Below, one piece after another: positions 45,898 to 56,345 of a stretch of 64,000 bases of DNA (positions are counted from its first letter, which is position 1; every line of letters starts with the position of its first letter). The stretch is from Lasioglossum baleicum (lineage: Eukaryota; Arthropoda; Insecta; Hymenoptera; Halictidae). The translations under genes were made by a program, and so were the position numbers. Under the pieces are notes generated by a model. The model had not been told where the DNA came from. It worked only from the letters and a program-made list of their open reading frames with translations, and ran no database searches. The stretch lies in assembly GCF_051020765.1 (NCBI RefSeq), contig NC_134929.1, positions 3,064,786 through 3,128,785 of the forward strand, in the 5' to 3' direction.

Positions 45898-47010
45898 AAC
45901 CAAGTTCCCCTCCCGCCACCTCTAAGCTGCCGAGTAGTTATTCTTGTACGATAGTTTAGCGCTTTTTAGCCATATTGCCACCGCCACTGCCGCTCTCCCC
46001 GGTAACCGAGGTCAACCAAAATTTTTATTTAAGCTAGATATAATATCAATTAACTCTCATGTAAAAAGCAACTTTCTACCTAGCCTGGAACCTGAGATAA
46101 AAATACCCCAAAAACACATAATTCTTGGAATATATATAGGAGGATCATGTTAATTCTAACCCACTTCCAGACAAGCTAGAAACTTGAAATTTTGGAATCA
46201 GGTGTCTTTTATATCCAAACCAACAGGAAAAATCGAAAATCCCGAAAAAAAATTTTTTTTTAATCAAAAGACCACATACGTCATGTGGTTGGGCATATCC
46301 TATATGCTTTGGACTAAAGCCTTTCGAAAATTTCGTTATTTTTGCAATAGGACGCACCGTTCCCGAGATACAGCCATTTTTTAATTTTCAATTTTTTTTT
46401 CGAAAAATCAAAAGACCACCTACGTCATGTGGTTGGGCATACCGTATATGCTTTGGATTAAAGCCTTTCGAAAATTTCGTTATTTTTGCGGTAGGACGCA
46501 TCGTTCCCCAGATACAGCCACGTGCGTGTTTTAAGTGAGATGCATCATGCTATTCATGCTATTTTCTGCAAATTAACTTCCGTTTATGAATCCTCCGAAT
46601 ATCTGGCCATTTCTTACAAAAATAACATGATATCCGAACCAAAACACTTCGTGTAAAGGTTGACCAAGTTCCCCGGCCCATCCACTTCAGTGAAATGAAG
46701 GATGGACCAAGTTCCTCTCGCCTATCAAAGTTGTGATATGATGGATTGATTAAGTTCCTCTTGCCTATAAGGGCTGTGATATCGGGAAAGACCAATTCCC
46801 AGAGGCCAATGATTGTTGCACTTACCTAATTCAAACTTTACAACCTAGGGAACTTGGCGTCTGCGATGGCACCACTATTTTGACTTGCATGAGAAAAATT
46901 TGTATCCGGATACGGCGCAGAAGGAGACGATTCTGCAGAAGACGAAGCAACGGCAGATTTTTAAAAATTCATAAGATTTTTGCTTGAGCACTTGGGAATC
47001 CGGATATAAA
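45898..47010. other. Unclassified stretch between Copia and the foldback centre
   Basis: No coding region. Contains the ~140-bp duplication at 46266-46528 and a region with three imperfect repeats of GACCAAGTTCC.C..GCC (about 46665-46760). It replaces the Copia 3' end and ~450 bp of foldback arm, so it marks a deletion or an additional insertion. Confidence 0.45.
46266..46528. repeat. Tandem duplication of ~120 bp units
   Basis: The segment CAAAAGACCAC.TACGTCATG … GGACTAAAGCCTTTCGAAAA … GTTCCC.AGATACAGCCA occurs at about 46266-46378 and 46408-46522, with about 90% identity. Confidence 0.85.
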
Positions 47011-47941
47011 TTGGTACGCAGAGTCGATGGGTAACCGTTCGAAAACGTCATCCGTCCTTTTACCCAGCAAGGGGTAAAAATGTCAGGTCAGCGTAGCATC
47101 CCTATTGGCTTATACCTTCCTTAAGAAGCTTTCTAAGAGACGGACAGACGACGTTTTCGTACGGTTACCCATCGACTCTGCGTACCAATCTGCAGGAAAA
47201 ACTAAACATGTGATTGCCATAAATCTTAAAGCGGTCCTTCTCGTATCCTGTTTTTCGTCTAACCGTCCCGTCGTTTTCGTGAACGTGCTACAGCGAGCAT
47301 TTCGAATTTCGACACTGTAAATACCCTTCCTAAATTCTTTAGAAAAATCTTGCGGAAAATCACTGTCGTTCGAGCTGCGGTAGAGAGAACATCTCCAAAG
47401 ACTTGTCAATTCAAAGCTAACAGTTGCTATTAGCTGTGTTTTTGATAGTGATATTTAAACTAATCACTAGACTGCGGATCTTTATGCAAAATGAAAGTGT
47501 TGGCTGCCGCTATTACAAGGGACAGGAGCCAGACAGATATTTAATTCTTACTGTGATCATTTTAAGAAGTTGAAAATAATACATTGGTGTTTTGAAAGTA
47601 TTTTAATCTCTCTACTGTCTTAAAATGCACCTACTCATGTTTGCTACAAATGCATGAAATCTGCAGTCTAGTGATTGCATTACCTGATTATTGTGATTTG
47701 TGCAGCACTACAAGGTATATGGCAATTAGTGCATAACTATGTGTTGACAAATGTGAACAGTGATTCTGAGTGTGGAAAAATTTCAAGACATCTGTGTGAA
47801 ATAAACATACGAATTATTTATCGATTCGAAAGTTTTTTTTTTTTATTCAATGCAATTTGAATCTCTAGGTAGAGATTATTTTGCAATACATAATTTTTCA
47901 ATACATTGTGATACTTTTTATAATACAATACAAAATATAAG

Positions 47942-47947
<6 letters not shown>

Positions 47948-47984
<37 letters not shown>
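47948..47984. repeat. (AT)n microsatellite
   Basis: About 18 TA repeats in the LINE 3' region. Confidence 0.9.
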
Positions 47985-47988
<4 letters not shown>

Positions 47989-48039
47989 TAAATAAACGTC
48001 GATCAATACTCAAGTAGTTTTGAAGATGTACCGTTATCT

Positions 48040-51000
48040 TAAACTTTTAGATCACAGGCCTTCAAAAACGAGTAACTTATTTTGCATAATTCCACCGTAG
48101 GTTTGGAGAAAAGAACATTGCATGAAAGCGGAAGAAAAAAATGCAGTTTCTGTAATTGTTTGATAAATTCTAACCTCTGCTCATCAAACGTGGAACATTG
48201 CCATAACACATGGTCAATATCCTGAGTTTCATAACCGCAATGACATTTTGGATCATTTATGAAACCTATACGAAAGAGAAAACTGGCAAGATTGTAGTGT
48301 CCTGATCTACATCTGTTTACTGTTGTAATAATCTCACGTTGGAGATTTGTGTGACTGAACCACGGTTTTGACTTTCGGTTGTGGAAGTGTGTGAAGTAGT
48401 TTACACCTTTGAATAAACCTTCTTTCTCTATGGTATTATATGTATTTTGTATTGCTACTGATTTAGCCGATTCCCTTAGATCCGTGAAGGGAATTTTGAT
48501 GGAGGATGCTGCTATAGTGTTAGCCGCCGATTTCGCTAATGCGTCAGCAGTCTCGTTGCCCAGAATCCCCGAGTGAGCCGGTACCCAGTAAAATTTAATT
48601 TTACTGTCGTTTCAGGTCTCGGAGGCGAATTTGAAAACATTTTTTCTTATTTCGAGAATATAGGGATTCGTTTTTGTGTTTATAATAGGTTGTTGTAAGG
48701 AGAGTAGAGCGCTGAGAGAATCCGTAAAAATGAGAAAATTCTGATTGGGATGATTCAAAGCTATTTTTACAGCGTCATTCAGGGCTATAGATTCTGCAGT
48801 GAAAATTGACGCGTTTTTGGTTAAACTTCTTACAACTGTTATATCCAAGTCATTACAGACACATGCTGTTCCTACAGAAACTGAATTTTTAGACTTACTG
48901 CCGTCAGTGTACAGAGCATAGGATTTTTCTTCTTTAATTAAATTTTCAATTAATATATTGGGATTTTCTACATATGTAAGAAACGAACCAAATTCTGTGT
49001 TGATATAAATTTTGCTAATGAAAGAATAATATTCTTGAACATCATTATTGTGGTTATTAGCGGCGTAAATATGATTGATTGAATTCTTAGTGTCTCTTAT
49101 GCATTGATATAGAAGCCGGTTACTATTTTTACGCTTGATTACTTGTTATCAATAATTTTTCGGAGACGTGAAATGCTTGCATAAATTATTGAGTATTGAT
49201 TCGAATGAGCCTTATCGAGGTAATTCATACATAAGAATCGGGATCGTTCTTGTATGAGTTGAAGTTTAGATTCCGATAGCAGAATATTGGTAGGTGTACT
49301 GATTCTATACCCAAGGGCAAGTCTTAATGCCGCGAATGGAATTTTCTCTAACTTTTCCATTTGATTTAATTGGGTGGGAAAATATACAAAGCAGCCATAG
49401 TCCAATATTGATCGAACAAAACTTTTGTAAAGTATAATTAAGGTTTCTGGATCTGATCCCCACCACGTGCCTCGAAGAAATTTGATTATGTTCATAGCTC
49501 TTGTGCATTTCTTTTGTATATGATCAATTTGATTTTTAAATGACACTTTGTAGTCGAATATTATACCCAAGAAGCGCACAAATTCGCTTGATTTAATTGT
49601 AGTATTCTTGACTTTTATTTCTGTTTGTCCTGGGTGGACGTTGAGTCTGTTGAAATGCATAAAAACGGTTTTATGAGGAGAGAGTTCTAATCCCAAGTTA
49701 CGTAAATTGATATCGATTCGCGAGATCGCTTTTTCTAGTAATCTTTTACTATTGCTGACTGTGTATCTGTTACAATACATTGCAATATCATATGCAAATT
49801 GAGAAACTATGACGCTCTTAGGTAAATTATCAGCAATGTTGGAAACGTATATATTGTATAAAAGCGGGCTAAGGACTCCGCCTTGGGGAACACCCTTAAA
49901 CACTTTTCTAGCCTGGTCGCCTGTGAGATCTGTATATACTATTCTATCAAAAGTTATGAATTTAATAAATTTAATCATATTAATTGGACAACCAATACTT
50001 GCCAATTTTTGCAAAAGAATATTTATATTGACGTTATCGAATGCGCTGCTGACATCTAAAAATGTAGCTAAAAGGTTCTTTTTATTATTAACGGATTCTT
50101 CAATGCTTAAGGTAATGTTGGTCAAATTGTCTATGGTGGATTGACCTCGGCGAAAACCCGTTTGAGATTTAGGAAGAACGTTATTTCGCTCAACCCACCA
50201 ATCCAATCTATGTTTTGCCATTGATTAAAAAAGCTTGCATAGGCAGGATGTCAAAGATATAGGTCTCACATTTTTGACGTCGGATTTTCCTATAAAATGG
50301 ATATATGATTCTTTTCATTGTTCTGGAAAGCTGCCTGTAGTAAACATTTCATTATATATGTCTAGAAGAATTAATTTGTATTTGATTGGTAGTTTTTGAA
50401 GGATTTCGTAATCTAAACCGTCTGTGCCTGGAGCTGAACGAGTGTTTCTTTTTTTGAGAGCAATGTTAAACTCGGCAAAGTCAAAGAGTGAGTTGAGAAA
50501 ATCGTTATCCTTACAAGTAGGCAATCTATCTGGATCATCAGAGACCCATGATGGACTAATTTTGTCTAGAGCTTCCCTAATTTTGGTTTCAGACTGGTGA
50601 TTCTCAGGAGTGTGACAAGGTGTTACTTTAATCCATTTGTTCTTTAGGATTTTGCTGCGGTTCCAAACATATTTTTTGCTGGTGCGGAAATTAATACTCT
50701 TTGCAAAGTCTCTAAAATTGTCTCTCTTCTTTTTTTTAAAAGTTTTTCTAGCCAGAGCCGAAAATTTTTTATATTCTATGTAATCATTACTGTTTTTAGT
50801 AAATTGCCATTTTTTGAAAGCCGCTTTTCTAAGCCTTTTGACCTTGTCACACTCCAAATCCCACCATGGTACCGGATTTCGATGGACTTTGTCATTAACA
50901 ATTCTTTTTTTTGGGGTGTTTGCTATTACAGCATTTGTTAGTATATTGGTGAAAATATTATATTTTTCAGTTGCGGTTAAAAGGTCGTAATCTGTTGCCA

Positions 51001-51793
51001 AAAATCGATCATAATTTTTTTCTAGGTTAGTAGATACTTCATCCCAGTTTGTTCTTAATGATTTTAATCTGAAGGACTTTTTGTGATATATACTTTTTTT
51101 AGTCGATACTGTTACAAATAAGGGGTAATGATCAGAGCCCCAAGTTTCGTCGTTTACTTCTACATTGATATTATGAGCTATGTTTGCTGAAGAGAATATA
51201 AGATCTAAATTGGACCTTATATCATTATTAAATTGAACATAGGTAATAGATTTTGAATTATGAAGAAATAAGTCAGATTTGTTATAACTATTAAAAAGTC
51301 TTTCACCATTAGTATCATTGTTTTTGCAATTCCAACTTGTATGATGAGCGTTGAAGTCGCCCATCAATATTGCATGTTGACTTTTATCTACCTGTGTGAC
51401 TATTTCGTCCCACTGAGATTGTGAGAGTGTTGAATGGGGAGCTCTATAACATACGAATATATCTATTGCGGGGTTTATATTAGTAATTTTTATGCCAGCT
51501 AGTTCAACAGATTGATCAGGACACTTTAGATTTTGAAGTTCAAAGTAAGCTAAGTTATTGCGAATTACAATAAGAATACCACCCCCTCTTGAATGCAGAC
51601 GATCTTTCCTGAAGGTCTTGAAACCAGCGAAGTGAAAGTTTTTATCCGTTTGAGATTCTTCTGAGAGCCAGGATTCTACACATATCAAGATGTCCAGATT
51701 GATGAGGATATTGGGAAGTTCTTCTTTTCTTCTTAAGATGCTTCTTGGGGTCCAAAACAGTATATTCAAATCCTTATGATGATAGGTGGTCAT
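48040..51793 (-). pseudogene. LINE ORF2: endonuclease, reverse transcriptase, RNase H
   Basis: The first frame (50315-51793) is an APE-type endonuclease that nicks the target: RGGGILIVIRNNL, AILMGDFNAHHTSWNC and ETWGSDHYPLFVTV are its motifs. It is followed by the RT entry NTRSAPGTDGLDYEILQKLP. A break at 50222-50314 separates the RT frame (49139-50221): LPKSQTGFRRGQSTIDNLT, TFLDVSSAFDNVN, VPQGGVLSPLLYNIYVS. The active site reads QFAYDIAMYC where FADD is expected, so one catalytic Asp is Tyr. After more frame changes come RNase H (ESIALNDAVKIAL, FTDSLSALLSL, FYWVPAHSGILGNETADAL) and a CHCGYETQDIDHVLWQC zinc motif. Inactive copy. Confidence 0.9.
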
Positions 51794-51840
51794 GATCGGA
51801 TTTATAGAATGTTCTTTTATTAAAGGTGATATTTTAAATG

Positions 51841-53577
51841 TTATAATTTATCAGATAATCGAGATTGGTCGGAGTCGTGATCAGAGTCAGACATATTATG
51901 TAACAGGATTTTCTTTTTAATTCTCGTGCATCTTGATTTTAGACTTCGATTCTCGATATGTTTATGAACTATGTCAATCATTTCAATTAAACCATCTATG
52001 TCTTTGGTGAATTCCAAAGCAACTTCTAATGAATTGTGTTGTCCTCGAGACTTTTCCAGAAACATTTTAAATTGGGTGTAGTCCAAAACATAAAGATTAG
52101 GAGATTGCTCCAAGATGTCTTTAATTGGCGTAAGAATTTCATCTATATCCTTGGTATAGTTTTGTGAGGTATCTTCGCCAGTAAGTTTCTTTTTCTTGGT
52201 GATCGGTTTTTTGAGATTGTCGTTCTTTGTCGTTGGTAAGGTAGGGGATGAGCTTCTTTCGTCAAAAGATCGATTTGTACATACGTTTAACTTGGAGTAC
52301 AGGATTTCATGAGGGCCCTCCGATGACGTGGATGATGGAACAGGTCTTTTAATACCTTTTTTCTCGTTATTTATGTCGTCTGTATTTGAGAGAACACCCG
52401 GTGCGTTGTCATTACTATCTTTGTTGACAGTATGCGTCAATTCGTTAATCGTAGGCCTTTCCTGGATTTGTTTCGGGCATGACTTTGCCACGTGCCCGTT
52501 CTGTTTACATATGAAGCAGCACGTTGAATCCGTGCTCAAGTAAGTCCAGTATGTAGTGTTGTCGTAGGTTATGTAGCAGCTATACAACGATGAGGAAAAA
52601 AGACGGCGTTCTTTCCTCATCATCGAGTCAGCCGTGGCCTACACATCACCTCCGGGAAACGAACCGACTCCTAAAAAAACATCGACACAAACAAGGAGAA
52701 ACAGATTGCGTCCTTCTCCTTGTCACCAAGTCAGCTGTTTCCCAAACACGAACACAGCGCGGGCAAAAAGGCGACAGGTTATCGAGCCTTGGCCCGCGAA
52801 GACAAAGGTCCCCCGTCTCTCCCCGCGACACCGCGAGCGAGTATATAATATCCCGCAACTGTCATCGCGACACAGATTATCGAGTAAACACTTCGTAGAG
52901 TCAAAGATTGTGTAACAGTGCAGTACGATCTCTTACGATTTGTATAACGGATTTTATATAGTGACCTAATAAAGAACAATAGTCCATATAACGTCTCCGA
53001 TCATTTCCACAGTTATTTGTAATTTGTCCGGAAGAAGGTGCTCGTCTTCTTCTTTGATATATATTTGGCGACGAAATGAAAAAATATGAGAGCGCCCAGG
53101 TTTGGTCAGCCCTGCTCTAACGTAATTCATTTGGGAAACCAATCTAATGCCTTTACTTTTTAACAAATCGACTAATGATTCGTGTGGTATGATCGGACTT
53201 ACATTGGAGATGACAACTCTCTTATTTTTTTCCGTTAGAGGTCTAATTGTTAATAAATGGTCCTTTACTTGTACTGACTTATTTGTTAGATTTTCTACTA
53301 AAGATCTGCTGGATAGAAAAGCACAAACTCTACCTCCTGAGATTTTTGATATAAACAAGATGTTTTCTATGCCCGTAATATTTTCCAAACCATCTAAATA
53401 GTCATCGTTAGTAATTCCTTCGATTGAGTCCATTATTATGGCCTGGTCCTTTTTTGGTCGAGTACTGTATGCTGTCACTCCAGCATAGGTTTGCATTATG
53501 GATGGTTGCATTGTACTTTGATTTTCCATATTGTTATGGCCCCTGTAGTCAGAAGCCACAGCACCAACCTGGTACAA
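51841..53577 (-). pseudogene. LINE ORF1, interrupted by a solo LTR
   Basis: ORF1 binds element RNA. The N-terminal frame (52966-53577) starts at or near MENQSTMQPS and contains an RRM-like fold (FISKISGGRVCAFLSSRSLV, KRVVISNVSPIIPHESLVD). The C-terminal frame (51841-52560) contains the knuckle CCFICKQNGHVAKSC and a long Ser/Lys/Asp-rich tail. The two halves meet exactly at the 6-bp duplication AGTCCA, and the protein reads on continuously without the insertion. Confidence 0.85.
52549..52980 (+). mobile_element. 432-bp solo LTR inside LINE ORF1
   Basis: Flanked by AGTCCA on both sides (52543-52548 and 52981-52986). It has the layout of a plus-strand LTR: TATA box at about 52842 (GAGTATATAATATCC), a likely start region some 30 bp on, and AATAAA at 52968 near the end. 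No second copy in the window, so the superfamily is unknown. Confidence 0.75.
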
Positions 53578-54033
53578 TTTTTCGAGACTGCGACAGCAGT
53601 CCGAAACTTGAAATTCAACAAAACCACTGCAGAAACTATTTCACTCTATAGTACAGTATAAACTCGTAGCAACTCGCAGTCAAATGACAGTTCACTTTGA
53701 GAGCGCGACACGAAACACGTCTGCTCACTACGGTGTCTCAGGCACCACTCCCGATTCGAAAGTGAAAGTGAAATTCTGGATCGTCGACTTGACCGCGCAT
53801 CCCTTAGGCCTTCTACCACCGCCTGTGCAGTTCCTCGACCTGGCCGTACGTCCCTTGGCTTTCGGTACTGCCGTATACTTGAAGACATCTGTGCAGTTCG
53901 TCACCGAGTGACCCAGTGACACACATTTCGAAGCAGCAAATGGATTTACGGCTGAATACGTGAGTTTTTAATTCAATCAGTTTCTGCTTCTTCTCTTTTT
54001 TTTACGATTATCTCGAAAACTAAAGCCGACCGC

Positions 54034-55231
54034 CAGAGTTGGGCAAAATATGTAATTAGTTACAAATTTCGGATCACGAATAAAAGATACAAAATTTTAA
54101 TTAATTAATTTTAAGGTTCGGATCCAAAAGGAACTTGATCCGAAGTTTAATTAGTTATTTTTGTATCCGAAGCAGAAGGATCCGAAGCTACGGATCCATT
54201 TGTAACTAGTTAATGTAACTAATTCAAAGTTCCTTTCGGATCCTTCAAGCTCCTTTTGACCAGCTCGAGGCTTGAATGAACACGTTCCGAGGCCCGAGGG
54301 TCGGGCCCCGAGACCTGAGCCCAGAACACAATAGCAGTACAATAAATACGGCCGGGGGATCGCCCGGCCGTGTTTATTGCACCACTCGGCCTATGCGCTC
54401 GAGGCACCGATGATGGGCAGAAATAATGAATTAGTTACTTTTTCCAAGATATCTTTTCAACTAAAAGCAGCACGCAGTGACCGAATTTTATCGCATTTAG
54501 ACTTTTCTTAATCGGTAGAACGCCACGAATCGGCTCGTGTGACTTTCGTGAGGGCAGCACGGAAAATAAATAAGTTCAGCATTCGCTCCTTTGCGGTTGC
54601 ATGCCAAGCTACCTGCCTGGCCGGGGGATCGCTCGGCTAGGCAGGTAGCTCGGCATGAAACCCCTGACAAGTGAAACCTGAACTTATTTATTTTCCGTGC
54701 TGCGCCCTCACGAAAGTCACACTAGCCGATTCGTGGCGTTCTTCCGATTAAGAAAAGTCTAAATTCTATAGAATTCGGTCACTGCTTGCTGCTTTTAGTT
54801 GAAAAGATATCTTGGAAAAAGTATCTAATTAAATATTTTTGCCCATCACCGGTGCCTTGGTCGCCTAGGCCGAGTGGTGCAATAAACACGGCCGGGCGAT
54901 CCCTCGGCCGTGTTTATTGTACTGCTATTGTGTTCTGGGCTCAGGTCTCGGGGCCCGACCCTCGGGCCTCGGAACGTGTTCATTCAAGCCTCGAGCTGGT
55001 CAAAAGGAACTTGAAGGATCCGAAAGGAACTTTGAATTAGTTACATTAACTAGTTACAAATGGATCCGTAGCTTCGGATCCTTCTGCTTCGGATACAAAA
55101 ATAACTAATTAAACTTCGGATCAAGTTCCTTTTGGATCCGAACCTTAAGAGAGAGATCACGAATATTAGTTACTTATCTTTTAGTTGGATCCGGATTTAG
55201 TTACTTTTTATTTAAATACTGCCCAACTCTG
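54034..55231. mobile_element. Palindromic hAT-type element with CCGACCGC duplication
   Basis: 1198 bp, ends CAGAGTTGGGCA and TGCCCAACTCTG, flanked by an exact 8-bp duplication CCGACCGC (54026-54033 and 55232-55239), the hallmark of hAT elements. The whole element is one palindrome with arms of about 590 bp meeting near 54632. It holds repeated GGATCC-containing blocks and a GC-rich hairpin (GGCCGGGGGATCGCCCGGCC) in each arm and another at the centre. Frames at 54151-54407 and 54786-55108 are mirror images and not genes. Confidence 0.9.
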
Positions 55232-55692
55232 CCGACCGCTAAATAGTCTAAAGGGAAATGTTGTTCAGAATCATGGTCTTGACAACATATCCAAAGCTCA
55301 TCGATATCGGAGAGGAAATAGTACATCGATCGATTTACAATTACACGTTTTTACAATTATCTCGTAAAATAAAGCCGATCACCAAAAAATCTAAAGAGAA
55401 ATGTTGTTCAGAATCATGGTCTTGACAACATATCCAAAGGTCATCGAAATCGGAGAGGATTCATATTATCGAGAAACTCTTGTTCGTTGCGATATCACGG
55501 TGTACCACCGACACTCGCTTGCCGGCGCGGCGGGACAGGGTGCGCTCTGATTGGTCCGTGTTTTTCGTTAATAACGCCTAAACAAAGCCGCGGCTGACAT
55601 TGGTGCAAAGGAAAATGTCGCTTGAAATGGTCGCAGGTACCACCCCCTTTCGGGATGTTCACGAATTTTGGGACACCCTGTATATGGGTGTC

Positions 55693-55937
55693 CAGGGTGT
55701 CCCAAAATTCCTGCACATCCCGGAAATGGGAGGTTCCTGAGACCATTTGAAACGATATTTTCCTTTGCAAAAATGTTATCCAATAGACAGTTGCCGCGCC
55801 GGGCCGACTGTGCCAACTCGCGTCTAGGTTGCGCTCTGATTGGTCCGTGTTTTTCGTTAATAACTCCTAAACAAAGCCGCGGATTTCCGGGGTGAAAGTC
55901 CCATTTCCGGGATGTGCAGGAATTTTGGGACACCCTG
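55693..55937. mobile_element. Short family B-related inverted-repeat element
   Basis: 245 bp with 37-bp inverted ends (CAGGGTGTCCCAAAATTCCT …). The right part shares TTGGTCCGTGTTTTTCGTTA with family B. It lies 12 bp from the end of the large foldback. The left flank is not TATA, so its target duplication is uncertain. Confidence 0.75.
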
Positions 55938-55947
55938 TATATATGTA

Positions 55948-56331
55948 CAGGGTGAGTCTCGTAACGTGACGATCTGAAATAACTTGTAAGTTATTTGTTG
56001 TACAAAAAAATGTTCAAACAAATGTTGCATGGTTCCTAGGGGGACATACAGTGCTGCAATCAGAGTTTTGTTACTTCGATTTTTTATCAAGATATAGAGG
56101 TCAGCTTCAGTTTATTAAATAGAATGCCTAATATTTTTCATTGAACTCGGATGAAGCACAAAATTCTGCGTAAAAAAGTATTGACCTTCATATATCATAA
56201 ATCTAATAGAGTTAACGAAATATGATCGATATAATTTCCCATATGTACTTATTCAGAGGCTATCAGTTCCAGCACCTATCTTCCAGGTAATAGCTATTAT
56301 TACATATCGTCACGTTACGGGACTCACCCTG
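55948..56331. mobile_element. 384-bp MITE with CAGGGTGAGTC ends
   Basis: Inverted ends of about 27 bp (CAGGGTGAGTCTCGTAACGT …) and a 4-bp duplication TGTA (55944-55947 and 56332-56335). AT-rich, non-coding interior. Confidence 0.8.
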
Positions 56332-56345
56332 TGTATGTATATATA

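Larger units (their letters stand above)
47832..53751 (-). mobile_element. Full-length I-type LINE with 11-bp target duplication
   Basis: A poly-T tract at 47832-47844 is the poly-A tail of a minus-strand insertion. CGATTCGAAAG flanks it on both sides (47821-47831 and 53752-53762), and the uninterrupted target is seen at 60933 and 62385. It carries ORF1 with a zinc knuckle and ORF2 with endonuclease, RT, RNase H and a terminal Cys-His motif. RNase H after RT points to the I/R1/Loa group. A solo LTR interrupts ORF1. Confidence 0.9.
38894..55680. mobile_element. Large foldback element family B, split by nested insertions
   Basis: The left end CAGGGTGTCCCAAAATTCGT (38894) and the right end ACGAATTTTGGGACACCCTG (55680) are flanked by TATA. 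Left arm: 38894-39812. Centre and right arm: 47011-47831, 53752-54033 and 55232-55680. Insertions are Copia (39813-45897, with an unclassified stretch to 47010), an I-type LINE (47832-53751) and a palindromic hAT-type element (54034-55231). About 450 bp of the left arm near the centre was lost at the Copia side. The intact relative at 58756-62973 served as the template for this reading. Confidence 0.8.
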
